Assembly: GCA_025210695.1 (NCBI GenBank)
Contig: JAOARE010000026.1
Location: 1 to 43,117 of the forward strand
DNA: 43,117 nucleotides
DNA from: Rickettsiales bacterium
GTDB taxonomy: Bacteria; Pseudomonadota; Alphaproteobacteria; Rickettsiales; CANDYO01
Direction of reading: 5' to 3'
A program made the translations under genes and the position numbers. Below are positions 18,714-28,600 of the stretch, in pieces. The notes under the pieces are model-generated. The model did not search any database. It saw nothing but the letters and a program-made list of their open reading frames with translations, and was not told where the DNA came from. Within the stretch, counting starts at the first letter, position 1. Each line of letters starts with the position of its first letter.

Positions 18714-19853
18714 ATGCAAATAAGACTCAACCAAGTAAGCAAATCTTATAAAGAATGCCAAGCTTTAGAAGCCATCTCCATGACAGTTGAAGAAGGAGAG
18801 CTCATTGCTGTAATTGGACCTTCTGGCTCTGGTAAAAGCACTTTACTTAAAATTATTTCCGGTCTTGAAACTCTAACTCAAGGACAAATACATATCAACA
18901 GTAAAAATGTTACTAAGTCATCACCAAAAGATCGTGACATAGGATTTGTCTTTCAGCATTATGCTCTTTTCAAACACATGACTGTGTTTGAAAATATTGC
19001 TTTTGGTCATAGAGTAAAAGAAAAAAAACATCGCTTACCTAATCAAGAAATTGAAAATAGAGTAAATAAGTTATTAGAATTAGTACAAATTAACAACCTA
19101 CATAATCGTTATCCCCACGAATTATCAGGAGGACAAAGACAAAGAGTAGCCTTAGCTAGAGCCTTAGCAGTGGAACCAAAAATATTACTATTAGACGAAC
19201 CATTTGCTGCACTTGATGCAAAATTAAAACTTGAACTCAGAAGATGGTTACGTAAATTACAAAAACAAACTAAAATTACCATCATTTTAGTAACTCACGA
19301 TCAAGAAGAAGCATTAGACATTGCAGATAAAGTCATGGTGCTAAATAATGGGCATATTGAACAAATTGGAACCCCTAAAGAAATATACCACACACCTAAT
19401 AATCCTTTTGTTTATAACTTTATAGGACATTACAATGTGTTTAATGCTATTAAGAATAATAACGGAAAAATATCTATTCTTAATAAAGAAGCAAGTAGCA
19501 CTATTAAAAAAGAAAAATGGTATAACAAACATAAAATTGTTTCTAATATAGCAAGCATATTTAACCCCAATAAATTGGAAACTGTAAATGACCAAAAAAT
19601 AGAAGAATATTTTGAGGTATTTGTTAGACCTCATGATATAGAAATTTCTAATAAACCCGTTGATAATGAACATATAGAAGCTACTATTACTCATATAAAT
19701 CTAGCTGCTCCTTTAGTTAAATTAGAGCTTGAATCCCCTAAATATGAATTGATTCAAGCTGAAATTACTCAAGACATGTTTAATAAATTAAAAGTTAAGA
19801 ATGGAGACATAGTGTTTATCAAAGCTAAACAGTTTACTATGTTTGCTGAGTAA
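18714..19853 (+). CDS. ABC transporter ATP-binding protein, CysA-like (sulfate/thiosulfate type)
   Basis: This 379-residue ATPase has Walker A GPSGSGKST, Q-loop VFQHYALFKHMTVFENIAFG, signature LSGGQRQRVALARALA, Walker B ILLLDEPFAALDAKL and the H-loop VTHDQEEALDIAD. A C-terminal TOBE-like region follows (about residues 235-379). FALFKHMTVFENIAFG-type sequence and LRRWLRKLQ are typical of CysA. The ATG at 18708 sits directly against the GAGGA Shine-Dalgarno, so the ATG at 18714, six bases away, is the likely start. No permease or binding-protein gene is adjacent, so it either serves a transporter encoded elsewhere or has another partner. Substrate assignment is weak. Confidence 0.85.
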   Translation: MQIRLNQVSKSYKECQALEAISMTVEEGELIAVIGPSGSGKSTLLKIISGLETLTQGQIHINSKNVTKSSPKDRDIGFVFQHYALFKHMTVFENIAFGHRVKEKKHRLPNQEIENRVNKLLELVQINNLHNRYPHELSGGQRQRVALARALAVEPKILLLDEPFAALDAKLKLELRRWLRKLQKQTKITIILVTHDQEEALDIADKVMVLNNGHIEQIGTPKEIYHTPNNPFVYNFIGHYNVFNAIKNNNGKISILNKEASSTIKKEKWYNKHKIVSNIASIFNPNKLETVNDQKIEEYFEVFVRPHDIEISNKPVDNEHIEATITHINLAAPLVKLELESPKYELIQAEITQDMFNKLKVKNGDIVFIKAKQFTMFAE

Positions 19854-19965
19854 TTACATTAAGATCAGATTCTTAAAAAATCATTTTTATAATTTTAACA
19901 CATATCTTGATTTATTTATTGACAGAATCTCAATTACAGATATATTTAATCTCTACTACCTGATG

Positions 19966-20042
19966 GCGAGTGTAGCTCAGTTGGTTAGAGCACTAGATTG
20001 TGATTCTAGGGGTCGCCGATTCAAATTCGGTCACTCGCCCCA
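19966..20042 (+). tRNA. tRNA-His (GTG)
   Basis: The cloverleaf has acceptor GCGAGTG/CACTCGC, a D arm starting TAGCTCAG, anticodon stem CTAGA/TCTAG with loop TTGTGAT (anticodon GTG), and a T arm with TTCAAAT. The CCA end is encoded (20040-20042). A G at 19965 could be the -1 G of tRNA-His, paired with C73. Confidence 0.96.
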
Positions 20043-20116
20043 TCTTTTATTATCGAAAAATTCAAATATAATTGTTATAGTTTATTTATGTCAGTATTTT
20101 CTAAATGGAATAACAA

Positions 20117-20809
20117 ATGAGAATAGGTATTGTTGGATTAAATGGTAGAATGAGTAAAGTAGTGATTGAAGAAATCAACAATCATCCTGAATGCACTGTT
20201 TCTGGAGCTCTAGTCAGAGACAAATCTCAAGAATCATCTATCACTCTTTATGATAAAGTAGAAGAACTGGCTGATGTTAGTGACGCTATTATAGATTTCA
20301 GCACCTCATCTACAAGCTTATCTATTATAAAAGATTTATCCAATAGCAACGTAACTCTAGTTTGTGGCACAACAGGTTTCTCAGCAAAAGAATTTGAAGC
20401 ATTCAAAGCTCCGTCCATAACCTTAATTTACTCTGCGAATATGAGTATAGGTATAAACCTATTACAAAAACTGCTAAAAACCACCTCCTCTAAACTAAGT
20501 GATGATTTTGACTCAGCTATTATTGATATTCACCATAAACATAAAAAAGATAGTCCTTCTGGAACTGCATTGATGTTAGCCAGTACCATAGAAGAAGTCA
20601 GAAGAAATAAAGTACAAATATCTGATCTACGTATTGGTGAAGTTCCAGGAGAACATAGTGTTATTTTTACTAATAAAGATGAATCTATAACTCTATCTCA
20701 TAAAGCTTTTAATCGAAATATTTTTGCTAAAGGTGCCATCACAGCATGTCTTTGGGGAAAAGATAAGAAGCCTGGATTATACTCAATGCAAGATGTGTTA
20801 AATGACTAA
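20117..20809 (+). CDS. dapB: 4-hydroxy-tetrahydrodipicolinate reductase
   Basis: DapB reduces hydroxy-tetrahydrodipicolinate with NAD(P)H in the lysine/diaminopimelate pathway. The 230 residues are shorter than the roughly 270 of E. coli. All core motifs are present: GLNGRMS in place of the usual GAxGRMG, IDFST, CGTTGF, IYSANMSIGIN, and the active-site HHKHKKDSPSGTA. DAP is needed for peptidoglycan, so its presence suggests that a cell wall or at least DAP is made. It follows tRNA-His by 74 bases and overlaps the RNA methyltransferase gene by 8 bases. Confidence 0.95.
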   Translation: MRIGIVGLNGRMSKVVIEEINNHPECTVSGALVRDKSQESSITLYDKVEELADVSDAIIDFSTSSTSLSIIKDLSNSNVTLVCGTTGFSAKEFEAFKAPSITLIYSANMSIGINLLQKLLKTTSSKLSDDFDSAIIDIHHKHKKDSPSGTALMLASTIEEVRRNKVQISDLRIGEVPGEHSVIFTNKDESITLSHKAFNRNIFAKGAITACLWGKDKKPGLYSMQDVLND

Positions 20810-21869
20810 AGAATTTACCCCTCTTCCCCAAGAGGCGCCCTGCCCTTATTTTGGAGAATGTGGTGGATGTAGTTTACAAAATATTAGTAACAGTGGTGAA
20901 TATAAAGAATTCTTGCTAAAAAAATCTTTAAAAAACATTGATACTAAAATTCATAATATTTATCAAATATCTACAAATAGCAGAAGAAGAGCTAATTTCA
21001 AAGTCACCAATAATAAACTAAGTTTTAATCAATTTCATAGTAAGAATACATTAGCCATAGCAAATTGCTTATTACTAGAAAATTCTATTAATAATTTAAT
21101 TACTCCAATCAATAATTTGCTTAAAAAAACCAAAAATAAAATTACTTCTATAAATATAACTAATAGCGACACAGGAATTGAAATAGTTTTTCAAGCGCAA
21201 GAAAAAAGTGATTTAGATACTGAAATTATGATAACTGAATTTGCCAAAGCACATAATATAGCAATAGCAGCCTGGCAAACTAAAACTCATCCAGCTTATG
21301 TAATTATTCAATATAAACCTGCACAACTAAAATTTAAAAATATTCATGTAAATTTACCAATTAATAGCTTCCTTCAAGTGAGCAAGGAATCTAATGATTT
21401 AATGGCTAAAATCATCTTACAATATCTAGATAAATCAAAGCAAATCTTAGAGTTATATTGTGGCATTGGAAGCTTCACTATTCCAATATCTGATAAAGGA
21501 CAAATTACAGCAATTGAAGGAAGTGAAGAAGCAATAAAAGCTTTAGAGAAAACTATAAAGAATCATCAATTACCAATAAAAACTATCATAAAAGATTTAT
21601 ATCAAACTCCTTTACCCTATAATGCTTTAAATAAATATTCTCAGATCGTTATTAATCCTCCTCGTAATGGAGCAACACCTCAAATAAAACAAATATCTGA
21701 GGCTAAGTCAGTTGAGAAAGTCATCTTAATATCCTGTAGTTTAGAGAATTTTACTCGAGATGCTAAAATTTTATTAAAGAGCGACTTTACTCTCACAGAC
21801 GTATATCCAATTGATCAATTCCTCTATAGTAAACATCTGGAAATTATTGGAATTTTTCAAAAACCATGA
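20802..21869 (+). CDS. TrmA/RumA-family RNA 5-methyluridine methyltransferase
   Basis: This 355-residue enzyme methylates C5 of a uridine in rRNA or tRNA with SAM. An iron-sulfur motif, CPYFGECGGC, lies near residues 14-23. The SAM site is ILELYCGIGSFTIPI. The family NPPRNGA motif and the catalytic Cys of ISCSLENFTRD are intact. There is no N-terminal TRAM domain, so it is a short form similar to alphaproteobacterial RlmD/TrmA-like proteins. The target base cannot be told from sequence. It is coupled to dapB by an 8-base overlap and ends inside the convergent small gene (13-base overlap). Confidence 0.9.
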   Translation: MTKEFTPLPQEAPCPYFGECGGCSLQNISNSGEYKEFLLKKSLKNIDTKIHNIYQISTNSRRRANFKVTNNKLSFNQFHSKNTLAIANCLLLENSINNLITPINNLLKKTKNKITSINITNSDTGIEIVFQAQEKSDLDTEIMITEFAKAHNIAIAAWQTKTHPAYVIIQYKPAQLKFKNIHVNLPINSFLQVSKESNDLMAKIILQYLDKSKQILELYCGIGSFTIPISDKGQITAIEGSEEAIKALEKTIKNHQLPIKTIIKDLYQTPLPYNALNKYSQIVINPPRNGATPQIKQISEAKSVEKVILISCSLENFTRDAKILLKSDFTLTDVYPIDQFLYSKHLEIIGIFQKP

Positions 21870-22246
21870 TGAACAGGAATAACATCAAATAAAGAAAGAT
21901 GAGGAGAAACATTCTCTTGAGCATTGGGCATAAAAAACCCATTCCATGTGTTTCCCAATAAATAATATAATGAACTTAATGAATTGCTAGAAACAGCCCC
22001 ATAATCTATCTCAGGATAACTTGTAAATTCTTCATAATTTGGAAAATGATTAGGATTAAATGAAAAAACAATCGATTCTGTTGGCACTGTATATACATGA
22101 GAAAAAGAAGGCTCAACTCTATTCATCACCTCTTGAAAAAAACTTGCCTGATGCTTAACCCACTCGTTTAATTCATGATTAGAACTCAATAAATTACTAA
22201 AAACAACTATAGCATATCCATAAGGAACTTTTATTTCAGAATACAT
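21857..22246 (-). CDS. Hypothetical protein, 129 residues
   Basis: This unrecognised, mildly acidic protein is rich in Ser, Phe and Tyr (MYSEIKVPYGYAIVVFSNLL at the start). It has no signal peptide or membrane helix. A GTG at 22252 also opens the frame, but the AGG of an AGGTG sequence lies five bases before the ATG at 22246, which I prefer. It lies 10 bases after ispDF on the same strand and overlaps the 3' end of the convergent methyltransferase gene. Confidence 0.55.
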   Translation of the reverse strand: MYSEIKVPYGYAIVVFSNLLSSNHELNEWVKHQASFFQEVMNRVEPSFSHVYTVPTESIVFSFNPNHFPNYEEFTSYPEIDYGAVSSNSLSSLYYLLGNTWNGFFMPNAQENVSPHLSLFDVIPVHHGF

Positions 22247-22256
22247 ATTCACCTAC

Positions 22257-23360
22257 CTATAAACTAACTGAAACCATAGTCTGCACCGCGATACCCTCAC
22301 CTCTTCCAGTGAATCCCATTTTTTCTGTGGTGGTAGCTTTAATATTAACCCTATCTTCAAAAATTCCTAGAATATTTGATAAATTACTACGAATCTTTTC
22401 TCTATAAACACCAAGGCGAGGTTTTTCACAAATAACTGTAATATCAACATTATTAATACTACCATTTTTATTCTCAAGTAATTTTTTAGCATGAACAAGA
22501 AATTGTTCAGAACTAGCGTTCTTCCATTTCATATCACTTGGAGGAAAATGCATTCCAATATCTCCTTCACCTATTGCTCCCAATATCGCATCAACTAGAG
22601 CATGAATCAACACATCCCCATCAGAATGAGCCTCTAATTTTTTCTCAAAAGGAATAGTAATTCCACCTAAAACCACATTATTATTTTCTGAAGTTTCCGC
22701 TGAAAATTTATGCGCATCAAAACCACTTCCACATCTTATATCCATTGGTAAATCCTCTTGATAAGTTATTTTTATATTTTTTCTATCACCAGGAATATAA
22801 ATAACACTTCCTTCCATTAAGCTAGATTCATCAGTAAAAAATTTATCTGTTTTAGTATATGCTTCTAACAACCGCTTAAAATAGAACCCTTGAGGAGTTT
22901 GAATTAAAAACAGATTATCACGATCCACTGATTCTATCCTTCCATTAACAATACTCTTTACCGTCTCAGGAACTTCAATACTTGGCACAACACCAAATCC
23001 TGGATTCTCCTTTAGCTTATCGATTACTTGATTAATTAGCTCTACCGACACAAAAGCACGATTAGCATCATGAACCAAGACTAGTTCAGCATTATATTTC
23101 TCAATCACCTGAAGACCATTTTTAACTGAAGCGCCTCTGGTATCTCCACCAAATACCACTGGAAGTAATTCCATATTGCAAGTAGCCTGATTATATAATT
23201 CTATATCTTCAGGGCGAATGACCACCTGCACAGCATCAATTTTAGCTTTTAAAAATTGTTTGATGGTTTTAGTTAAAATAGAGGAAACATATTGTTTGGG
23301 AATGCTACTACCAAATCTAGAACCAGATCCTCCAGCAACTATTACTGCTATGGTTTTCAT
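22257..23360 (-). CDS. ispDF: Bifunctional IspD/IspF: MEP cytidylyltransferase and MECDP synthase
   Basis: This is a fusion of two MEP-pathway enzymes, common in alphaproteobacteria. The IspD half (residues about 1-208) has VIVAGGSGSRFGSSIPKQY, VHDANRAFV and IQTPQGF. The loop after PKQY is about four residues shorter than usual and lacks the Gly-Lys-Pro. VHDANR also differs from the usual VHDAAR. The IspF half (about 209-367) has RCGSGFDAHKF with the metal ligands, EAHSDGDVLIHALVDAILGA, DIGMHFPPSD, and the C-terminal TTTEKMGFTGRGEGIAVQ. Together with ispE at 3420-4244 it shows that the organism makes IPP and DMAPP. Catalytic motifs of both halves are otherwise intact. Confidence 0.95.
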   Translation of the reverse strand: MKTIAVIVAGGSGSRFGSSIPKQYVSSILTKTIKQFLKAKIDAVQVVIRPEDIELYNQATCNMELLPVVFGGDTRGASVKNGLQVIEKYNAELVLVHDANRAFVSVELINQVIDKLKENPGFGVVPSIEVPETVKSIVNGRIESVDRDNLFLIQTPQGFYFKRLLEAYTKTDKFFTDESSLMEGSVIYIPGDRKNIKITYQEDLPMDIRCGSGFDAHKFSAETSENNNVVLGGITIPFEKKLEAHSDGDVLIHALVDAILGAIGEGDIGMHFPPSDMKWKNASSEQFLVHAKKLLENKNGSINNVDITVICEKPRLGVYREKIRSNLSNILGIFEDRVNIKATTTEKMGFTGRGEGIAVQTMVSVSL

Positions 23361-23403
23361 TGTTTTGTTTTCTTTTATAATTTGTTATAACTATAGACTA
23401 ATC

Positions 23404-24234
23404 TTAAGTTTTTTCACCTAAATTTTTAATACAATCTTTTAAACCTTCTTTATAACTGGGAAATAGTAAATTTAAGTTATAAGTATTTTTAATTTTATTA
23501 TTACTAACTCTCTTACTCACGGAATAATACCTTAGCATAGCCTCAGATAGATTAGCCTCTTCCACATTCACCATTTCAGGAGGATCTATATTAAGCAATT
23601 CGCATCCATAAGAAATTACTTCATGTTGCGCACTAGGTAAATCATCAGCTATATTATAAACTTCTCCAATTTTGGGATTATCCATAATAATCTGAATAAT
23701 TTGTGATATATCTTTAACATGTATTCTAGAAAAATAATGATTCTCTTTAAAAACTCTAATAGCTTTTCCAGATAAAATAGTTTCAATGGCTGATCTTCCA
23801 TGTCCATAAATTGCAGACAACCTTAGGATATTTACTGGCAAACTAGACCCTAGCCATTGCTCCTCGGCCATCAATCTTTTTTTTCCTGACAAACTATCTG
23901 CCTCAGTTTCTTCAGTAACCCATCCCCCTTGGTGATCTCCATAAACTGATGTGGCTGAAAAATAACCAATCCATTCTAACTTAGGAAGGTTTTTTATTTG
24001 CTCTAGATAAGATAAAAACACTGGATCTCCTCCATCACCAGGAGGAATAGATATGAGAATATGAGTGATATCCTGAAGGGAATTCAAGTCAAATTTAACA
24101 TTATCATTAAATATATATTCATTAGTTTTTACTTCTCTTTTTCCTGTATGTGAACCACTTACTTTCCATCTTTTCCCTAGCTCGGAAGAAATTACTTTAG
24201 CTACATAACCTATTCCAAAGCAAAATAAATGCAT
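23404..24234 (-). CDS. Atypical SDR, NAD-dependent epimerase-like protein (YeeZ type)
   Basis: The 276-residue protein has a short Rossmann loop (FGIGYVAKV) followed by the strand ITHILISIPPGDGGDP and the signature YFSATSVYGDHQGGWVTEET. This resembles the atypical SDRs of the YeeZ group, which lack the usual YxxxK pair. LRLSAIYGHGR and FSRIHVKDI fit extended SDR substrate-site elements. The enzyme substrate is unknown for the group. It lies 3 bases after the gene at 24238-24528, with which it is probably cotranscribed. Confidence 0.82.
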   Translation of the reverse strand: MHLFCFGIGYVAKVISSELGKRWKVSGSHTGKREVKTNEYIFNDNVKFDLNSLQDITHILISIPPGDGGDPVFLSYLEQIKNLPKLEWIGYFSATSVYGDHQGGWVTEETEADSLSGKKRLMAEEQWLGSSLPVNILRLSAIYGHGRSAIETILSGKAIRVFKENHYFSRIHVKDISQIIQIIMDNPKIGEVYNIADDLPSAQHEVISYGCELLNIDPPEMVNVEEANLSEAMLRYYSVSKRVSNNKIKNTYNLNLLFPSYKEGLKDCIKNLGEKT

Positions 24235-24237
24235 ATC

Positions 24238-24528
24238 TTAAAAACCTAAACAATCTAAAAATCTGGGAAAATCATGTATTAACGTAGGACATTCATGAGA
24301 AATATCCGTTATGTCTTTAATAACTCCAGAAATAATATCACTAATATTATCAATAATACTTTTACCTGTAGAGTCTTTTGTATCTAAAGCTTTAAAAACA
24401 TTATAAGTGATATACATTGCAGGAATAGCAACAAGATAATAAATCCTATTTATGATCACATAAACAAATGCTTTACCTAATTTACTCACCTTAGCTATTG
24501 CATTTTGACTAGCATTTATATTAACCAC
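24238..24528 (-). CDS. Hypothetical small membrane-associated protein
   Basis: The 96-residue product is of no family I recognise. It has one hydrophobic segment (about residues 19-46, AFVYVIINRIYYLVAIPAMYI), then a Ser/Asp/Ile-rich region and a Cys-containing tail. The start is GTG at 24528, chosen because AGGAG lies seven bases upstream. It ends three bases before the YeeZ-like gene. Confidence 0.55.
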   Translation of the reverse strand: MVNINASQNAIAKVSKLGKAFVYVIINRIYYLVAIPAMYITYNVFKALDTKDSTGKSIIDNISDIISGVIKDITDISHECPTLIHDFPRFLDCLGF

Positions 24529-24672
24529 ACCAAAACACTCCTAAATTTTAGATATAATGAATATATAGGTTCAGTCTATCACTTATTTTCTTTGGTAGGA
24601 AACATTTTAATAAAATATATTACAAAACAAGATCAAACAGGATTATCAATTGTAGGCTGACTAACTCCAACC

Positions 24673-24693
24673 AAGTGTAGATCATCTACACTT
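24673..24693. other. Near-perfect palindrome, possible terminator
   Basis: AAGTGTAGAT-C-ATCTACACTT has two 10-bp complementary arms around a single base. It starts 5 bases beyond the stop of the 32-codon minus-strand frame, where a terminator would be expected. No T run follows on that strand, so it could also be an operator. Confidence 0.45.
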
Positions 24694-24698
24694 AAAGC

Positions 24699-24797
24699 TT
24701 AATTACTTGTGGCAGCACGATATGAATGTGAATCTTCATTAAATTGGCTCTCAACAATAGGAGAAGCTGTAGGAGAAAAAGTCGTAGTATTAGTCAT
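24699..24797 (-). CDS. Possible 32-residue small protein
   Basis: The frame begins ATG ACT AAT ACT and encodes a Thr/Ser-rich peptide (MTNTTTFSPTASPIVESQFN...) that ends shortly before a 21-base palindrome. A weak GAG lies about 12 bases upstream of the ATG. No family is recognisable. It is called because the frame and the hairpin together resemble a small transcription unit, but chance is a real alternative. Confidence 0.25.
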   Translation of the reverse strand: MTNTTTFSPTASPIVESQFNEDSHSYRAATSN

Positions 24798-24913
24798 TTA
24801 CTGTATTGCTCTTTTTAGACTTTATTAATTATAATTAAAAAAATATTAAGAAGAATTAATATATAAATAAAGAGATAATAAAGTTAATACAAAAAATTAA
24901 AGAGAAAATCTTC

Positions 24914-24946
24914 TCTCTTGCGTCAAACTCCTGCGGATAATAAACT
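24914..24946 (+). promoter_or_regulatory. GNAT gene promoter carrying shared 20-bp element (copy A)
   Basis: TCTCTTGCGTCAAACTCCTG (24914-24933) includes a -35-like TTGCGT (24918-24923), followed after 17 bases by TAAACT (24941-24946). The same element, at the same spacing to a -10 box, precedes ileS (25536-25568). The leader to the GNAT ATG would be about 86 bases. Confidence 0.5.
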
Positions 24947-25038
24947 AGAAAATATAATATCATCTAAACAAATATTTCTTTGAAAGAAATTGCTATTTTG
25001 GGCAATTAAAATTCATCTAAAAGCTTAGGAGTTAAGAT

Positions 25039-25482
25039 ATGATTAGCATTCGTAAAGCCCAAGTTACAGATATAGAAGCTTTACTTCCCTTATTAGAGCA
25101 ACTTGGTTATCCAAGCACAAAAGAAGAATTAGAAAAAAGGTTTATCCACTTTTTAAACAAAGATGGATATGGCGTTGCTGTTGCCTGTTTAAATAATAAA
25201 ATAGTTGGTTTTGTAGCTTTCTCTAAATCTGAGCTTTTTGTATCTGATATGACAAGAATTCATATTGAGGGAATTACAGTTGATAAATCCATTCGAGGAC
25301 AAAACATTGGAAAACAACTGATGGAATTTGTTGAAAAATATGCCCAAAGATTTTCTCCTGCGGTTATTGATTTAACATCCGGATTAAGACGTGCAAGCGA
25401 AGGAACCCATGAGTTCTATAAAAAATTAGGCTATAAAAATGAAGGATTGATGGCAAAATTATATTTAAGAAAAAACTGTTAA
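25039..25482 (+). CDS. GNAT family N-acetyltransferase
   Basis: The 147-residue protein has the GNAT fold: an N-terminal IRKAQVTDIEALLPLLEQLG, a central beta hairpin, then the acetyl-CoA pyrophosphate loop RGQNIGKQL (motif A, preceded by IEGITVDKSIRG). FYKKLGYKNEG near the C-terminus is motif B. The substrate cannot be inferred. An AGGAG sequence precedes the ATG. The gene stands alone, flanked by two copies of a 20-bp promoter element, one serving it and one serving ileS. Confidence 0.88.
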   Translation: MISIRKAQVTDIEALLPLLEQLGYPSTKEELEKRFIHFLNKDGYGVAVACLNNKIVGFVAFSKSELFVSDMTRIHIEGITVDKSIRGQNIGKQLMEFVEKYAQRFSPAVIDLTSGLRRASEGTHEFYKKLGYKNEGLMAKLYLRKNC

Positions 25483-25535
25483 CATAATTTACTATCCATA
25501 ATATGTACATGTATAAAAAACTAAATAAAAACTTA

Positions 25536-25568
25536 TCTCTTGCGTCAAACCCCTGTACATACTAAAAT
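25536..25568 (+). promoter_or_regulatory. ileS promoter carrying shared 20-bp element (copy B)
   Basis: TCTCTTGCGTCAAACCCCTG (25536-25555) differs from copy A at one position. TTGCGT (25540-25545), a 17-base spacer and TAAAAT (25563-25568) make a good sigma-70-type promoter, with a leader of about 32 bases before ileS. Confidence 0.55.
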
Positions 25569-25606
25569 GCAAACCTAAAATTATAAAACAAAGAAAGCAA
25601 AAAAAT

Positions 25607-28600
25607 ATGACTAAACATTACCCAGAAACACAAGCCAATCCAGATGTAGTAAAAGAAGAAGAAAAAGTTCTAAAATTTTGGAAAGAAGAAAACGTGTTCC
25701 AAAAATCTATTGATATTCGCCCTAAGGATAATAGTTTTATTTTTTATGATGGACCTCCATTTGCTAATGGTCTTCCTCATTATGGCCATTTACTAACTGG
25801 TTTTGTTAAAGATACAGTTGCACGATATCAAACCATGCAGGGAAAAAGGGTAGAGCGCCGTTTTGGTTGGGATTGCCATGGTCTGCCAGCTGAACTTGGA
25901 GCTGAAAAAGAATTAGGTATTTCTGGCAGGATTGAGATCACTAAATTTGGAATTGATAAATTTAATGAACAATGTCGTTCATCTGTAATGAAGTATTCTT
26001 CTGAATGGGAATCATATGTTACTCGTCAAGCACGTTGGGTAGATTTCAAAAATGACTATAAAACCATGGATACTAATTACATGGAATCAGTAATCTGGGC
26101 ATTTAAAGAATTATACAAAAAAGGCTTAATCTATCAAGCAATGAGAGTGATGCCATATTCTTGGGCAGCTGAAACTCCTTTATCAAATTTTGAAACCAGA
26201 CTTGATAATTCCTATCGTGAAAGAGCAGATAATTCTGTTACCGTTAGCTTTGAATTAAACACTCCACCTAAGTCTGCCCCAAGTAATTGTAAGTCATATA
26301 AAATCATGGCATGGACCACCACTCCATGGACTCTCCCCTCAAATCTAGCTTTAGCAGTTCATCCTGATATGGACTATGCTTACGTACTGAAAGACGAGAC
26401 CTGCTATATTTTGGCTAATTTTGCATTAAAAAACTATGCACCAGAAATTGGCGATCAAGTTGTTGGAAGCTTAAAAGGGTCTGAATTAGTAGACTTAACC
26501 TACCAACCATTATTGCCATATTTTAAAGATCATCCTAATAGCTTCAAAATATTATCTGGAGATTTTGTCCTAGAAGGCGATGGTACTGGCGTGGTTCATA
26601 TGGCTCCAGGATTTGGTGAAGACGATCAAATACTTTGTGAAAAACAAGGAATTTCCGTAGTATGTCCTGTAGACTCTCAAGGAAAATTTACCACTGAAGT
26701 TTCAGATTTCACTGGTATGAATATATTTGATGCCAATGATGAAATAATCAAAAAACTCAAAATCTTAGGCTCTTGGATGCGCACAGAACAATATATTCAT
26801 AATTACCCCCATTGCTGGAGAACAGATACTCCATTAATTTATAAAGCCGTACCTTCATGGTATGTTAAGGTTAGTGAATTTAAAGACAGAATGGTGGAAT
26901 TAAACCAACAAATAAACTGGACGCCTAATCATGTTAAAGATGGATTATTTGGAAAATGGCTAGAAAATGCTCGTGACTGGTCAATAAGTCGCAATAGATT
27001 TTGGGGAACTCCTATTCCTATCTGGATGTCTGATGATCCACGCTACCCACATATTGACGTATATGGCTCTATTGCTGAACTTGAGAAGGATTTTAATGTT
27101 AAAATAGATGATCTTCATAAACCATTTATAGATAGTTTAACTCGCCCTAATCCTAGTGATCCAACTGGAAAATCAGTAATGCGTCGGGTTGAAGATGTGT
27201 TCGACTGCTGGTTTGAAAGTGGATCCATGCCTTACGGACAGGCGCATTATCCGTTTGAAGGACAGAAAAGTTTTCCTCAAGCAGATTTTATTGTTGAATA
27301 CTCAGCACAAACACGTGGATGGTTTTATACACTCATGGTATTATCAACCGCTCTATTTGATCGTCCACCGTTCTTAAATTGTATTTGCCATGGAGTAATT
27401 TTAGATTCTAACGGACAAAAACTTTCAAAGCGCCTAAAAAACTATGCTGACCCTAAAGAACTATTCAATATTTATGGATCAGATAGTTTACGCTTCCTTA
27501 TGCAATCTTCTCCTGTTCTCAAGGGACTTGAATTATTAATTGATAAAGATGGAAAAATGGTAAAAGATTCATTACGTCTTTCAATTAAACCAATATGGAA
27601 CGCTTATAATTTTTTCACTCTTTATGCAAATTCAGATAAAATAAAATCTGAACTTGATTTTTCATCAAGTCAACTTTTAGATCGATATATTATTGCTAAA
27701 TTAAAATCCAGTGTAAATAAAATCCAAGAAAATATGGATTCGTATGAAATTGCTCATGCTTATGATGCAATCAATGAGTTTTTTGAAATTCTAAATAATT
27801 GGTATATTCGTCGTAGCCGCCAACGCTTCTGGAAATCAGAACATGACAGCGATAAACAACAAGCTTATAACACATTATATAGCTGTTTAATAACCATTTT
27901 AAAAGCTTCAGCTTCTTTGATTCCATTAATTTCCGAAAGGATCTATATAGGTTTAGTACATAATGATCAATTTACAGCAGAAAACTCTATTCATTTATGC
28001 TTCTTCCCTGATGTAAGCGATCTCAATGATGAAAAGAATCTAAGCCACCAAATGGATAAAGTACGCGAAGTATGCAGCGCGTCACTTTCTATTCGTAGCA
28101 GCGCTAATATTCGCACCAGACAGCCTTTATCTAAATTAACGGTTTATGGAAATGATTTAGATTATCTATCTAATTTTTCTGATTTAATTCATGATGAATT
28201 AAATATCAAAGAATTAGTTATAAGTAACTCCTTGTCAGAGCAGGCTAATTTTAAACTGAAGATTAATTTTCCTGTTTTAGGAAAACGACTGGCTCATAAA
28301 ATAAAAGATATTATCTCTGCCAATAAGCAAAACTTATGGGAGCAACAAGATGATGGATCCATTGTTATATCAGGTGAAACACTACAAAACAATGAAGCGC
28401 AACTAACTCTAGAAGCCAAAGATCCAAAATGCAGCCAAGCTTTGCCTGACAATAAAGCATTATGCGTACTAGATACTAAATTAACAAAAGAATTAGAAAA
28501 TGAGGGATTAGTTCGTGATCTTATAAGAATAATCCAACAGGCTAGAAAAGACCTGAGATTCAATGTTTCTGATCATATAAAACTAGGTATTGAATTCACC

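Larger units (their letters stand above)
24529..25038. other. Intergenic region between divergent small gene and GNAT gene
   Basis: This 510-base AT-rich spacer holds a 21-base palindrome (24673-24693), a possible 32-codon gene on the minus strand (24699-24797) and a promoter for the GNAT gene built on a 20-bp repeat (24914-24946). I see nothing else in it. Confidence 0.6.

Noticed and set aside
19843-20148. 101-codon frame spanning the end of the CysA-like gene, tRNA-His and the start of dapB
   Set aside because: It overlaps a clear tRNA gene and two real genes; an artefact of the tRNA region.
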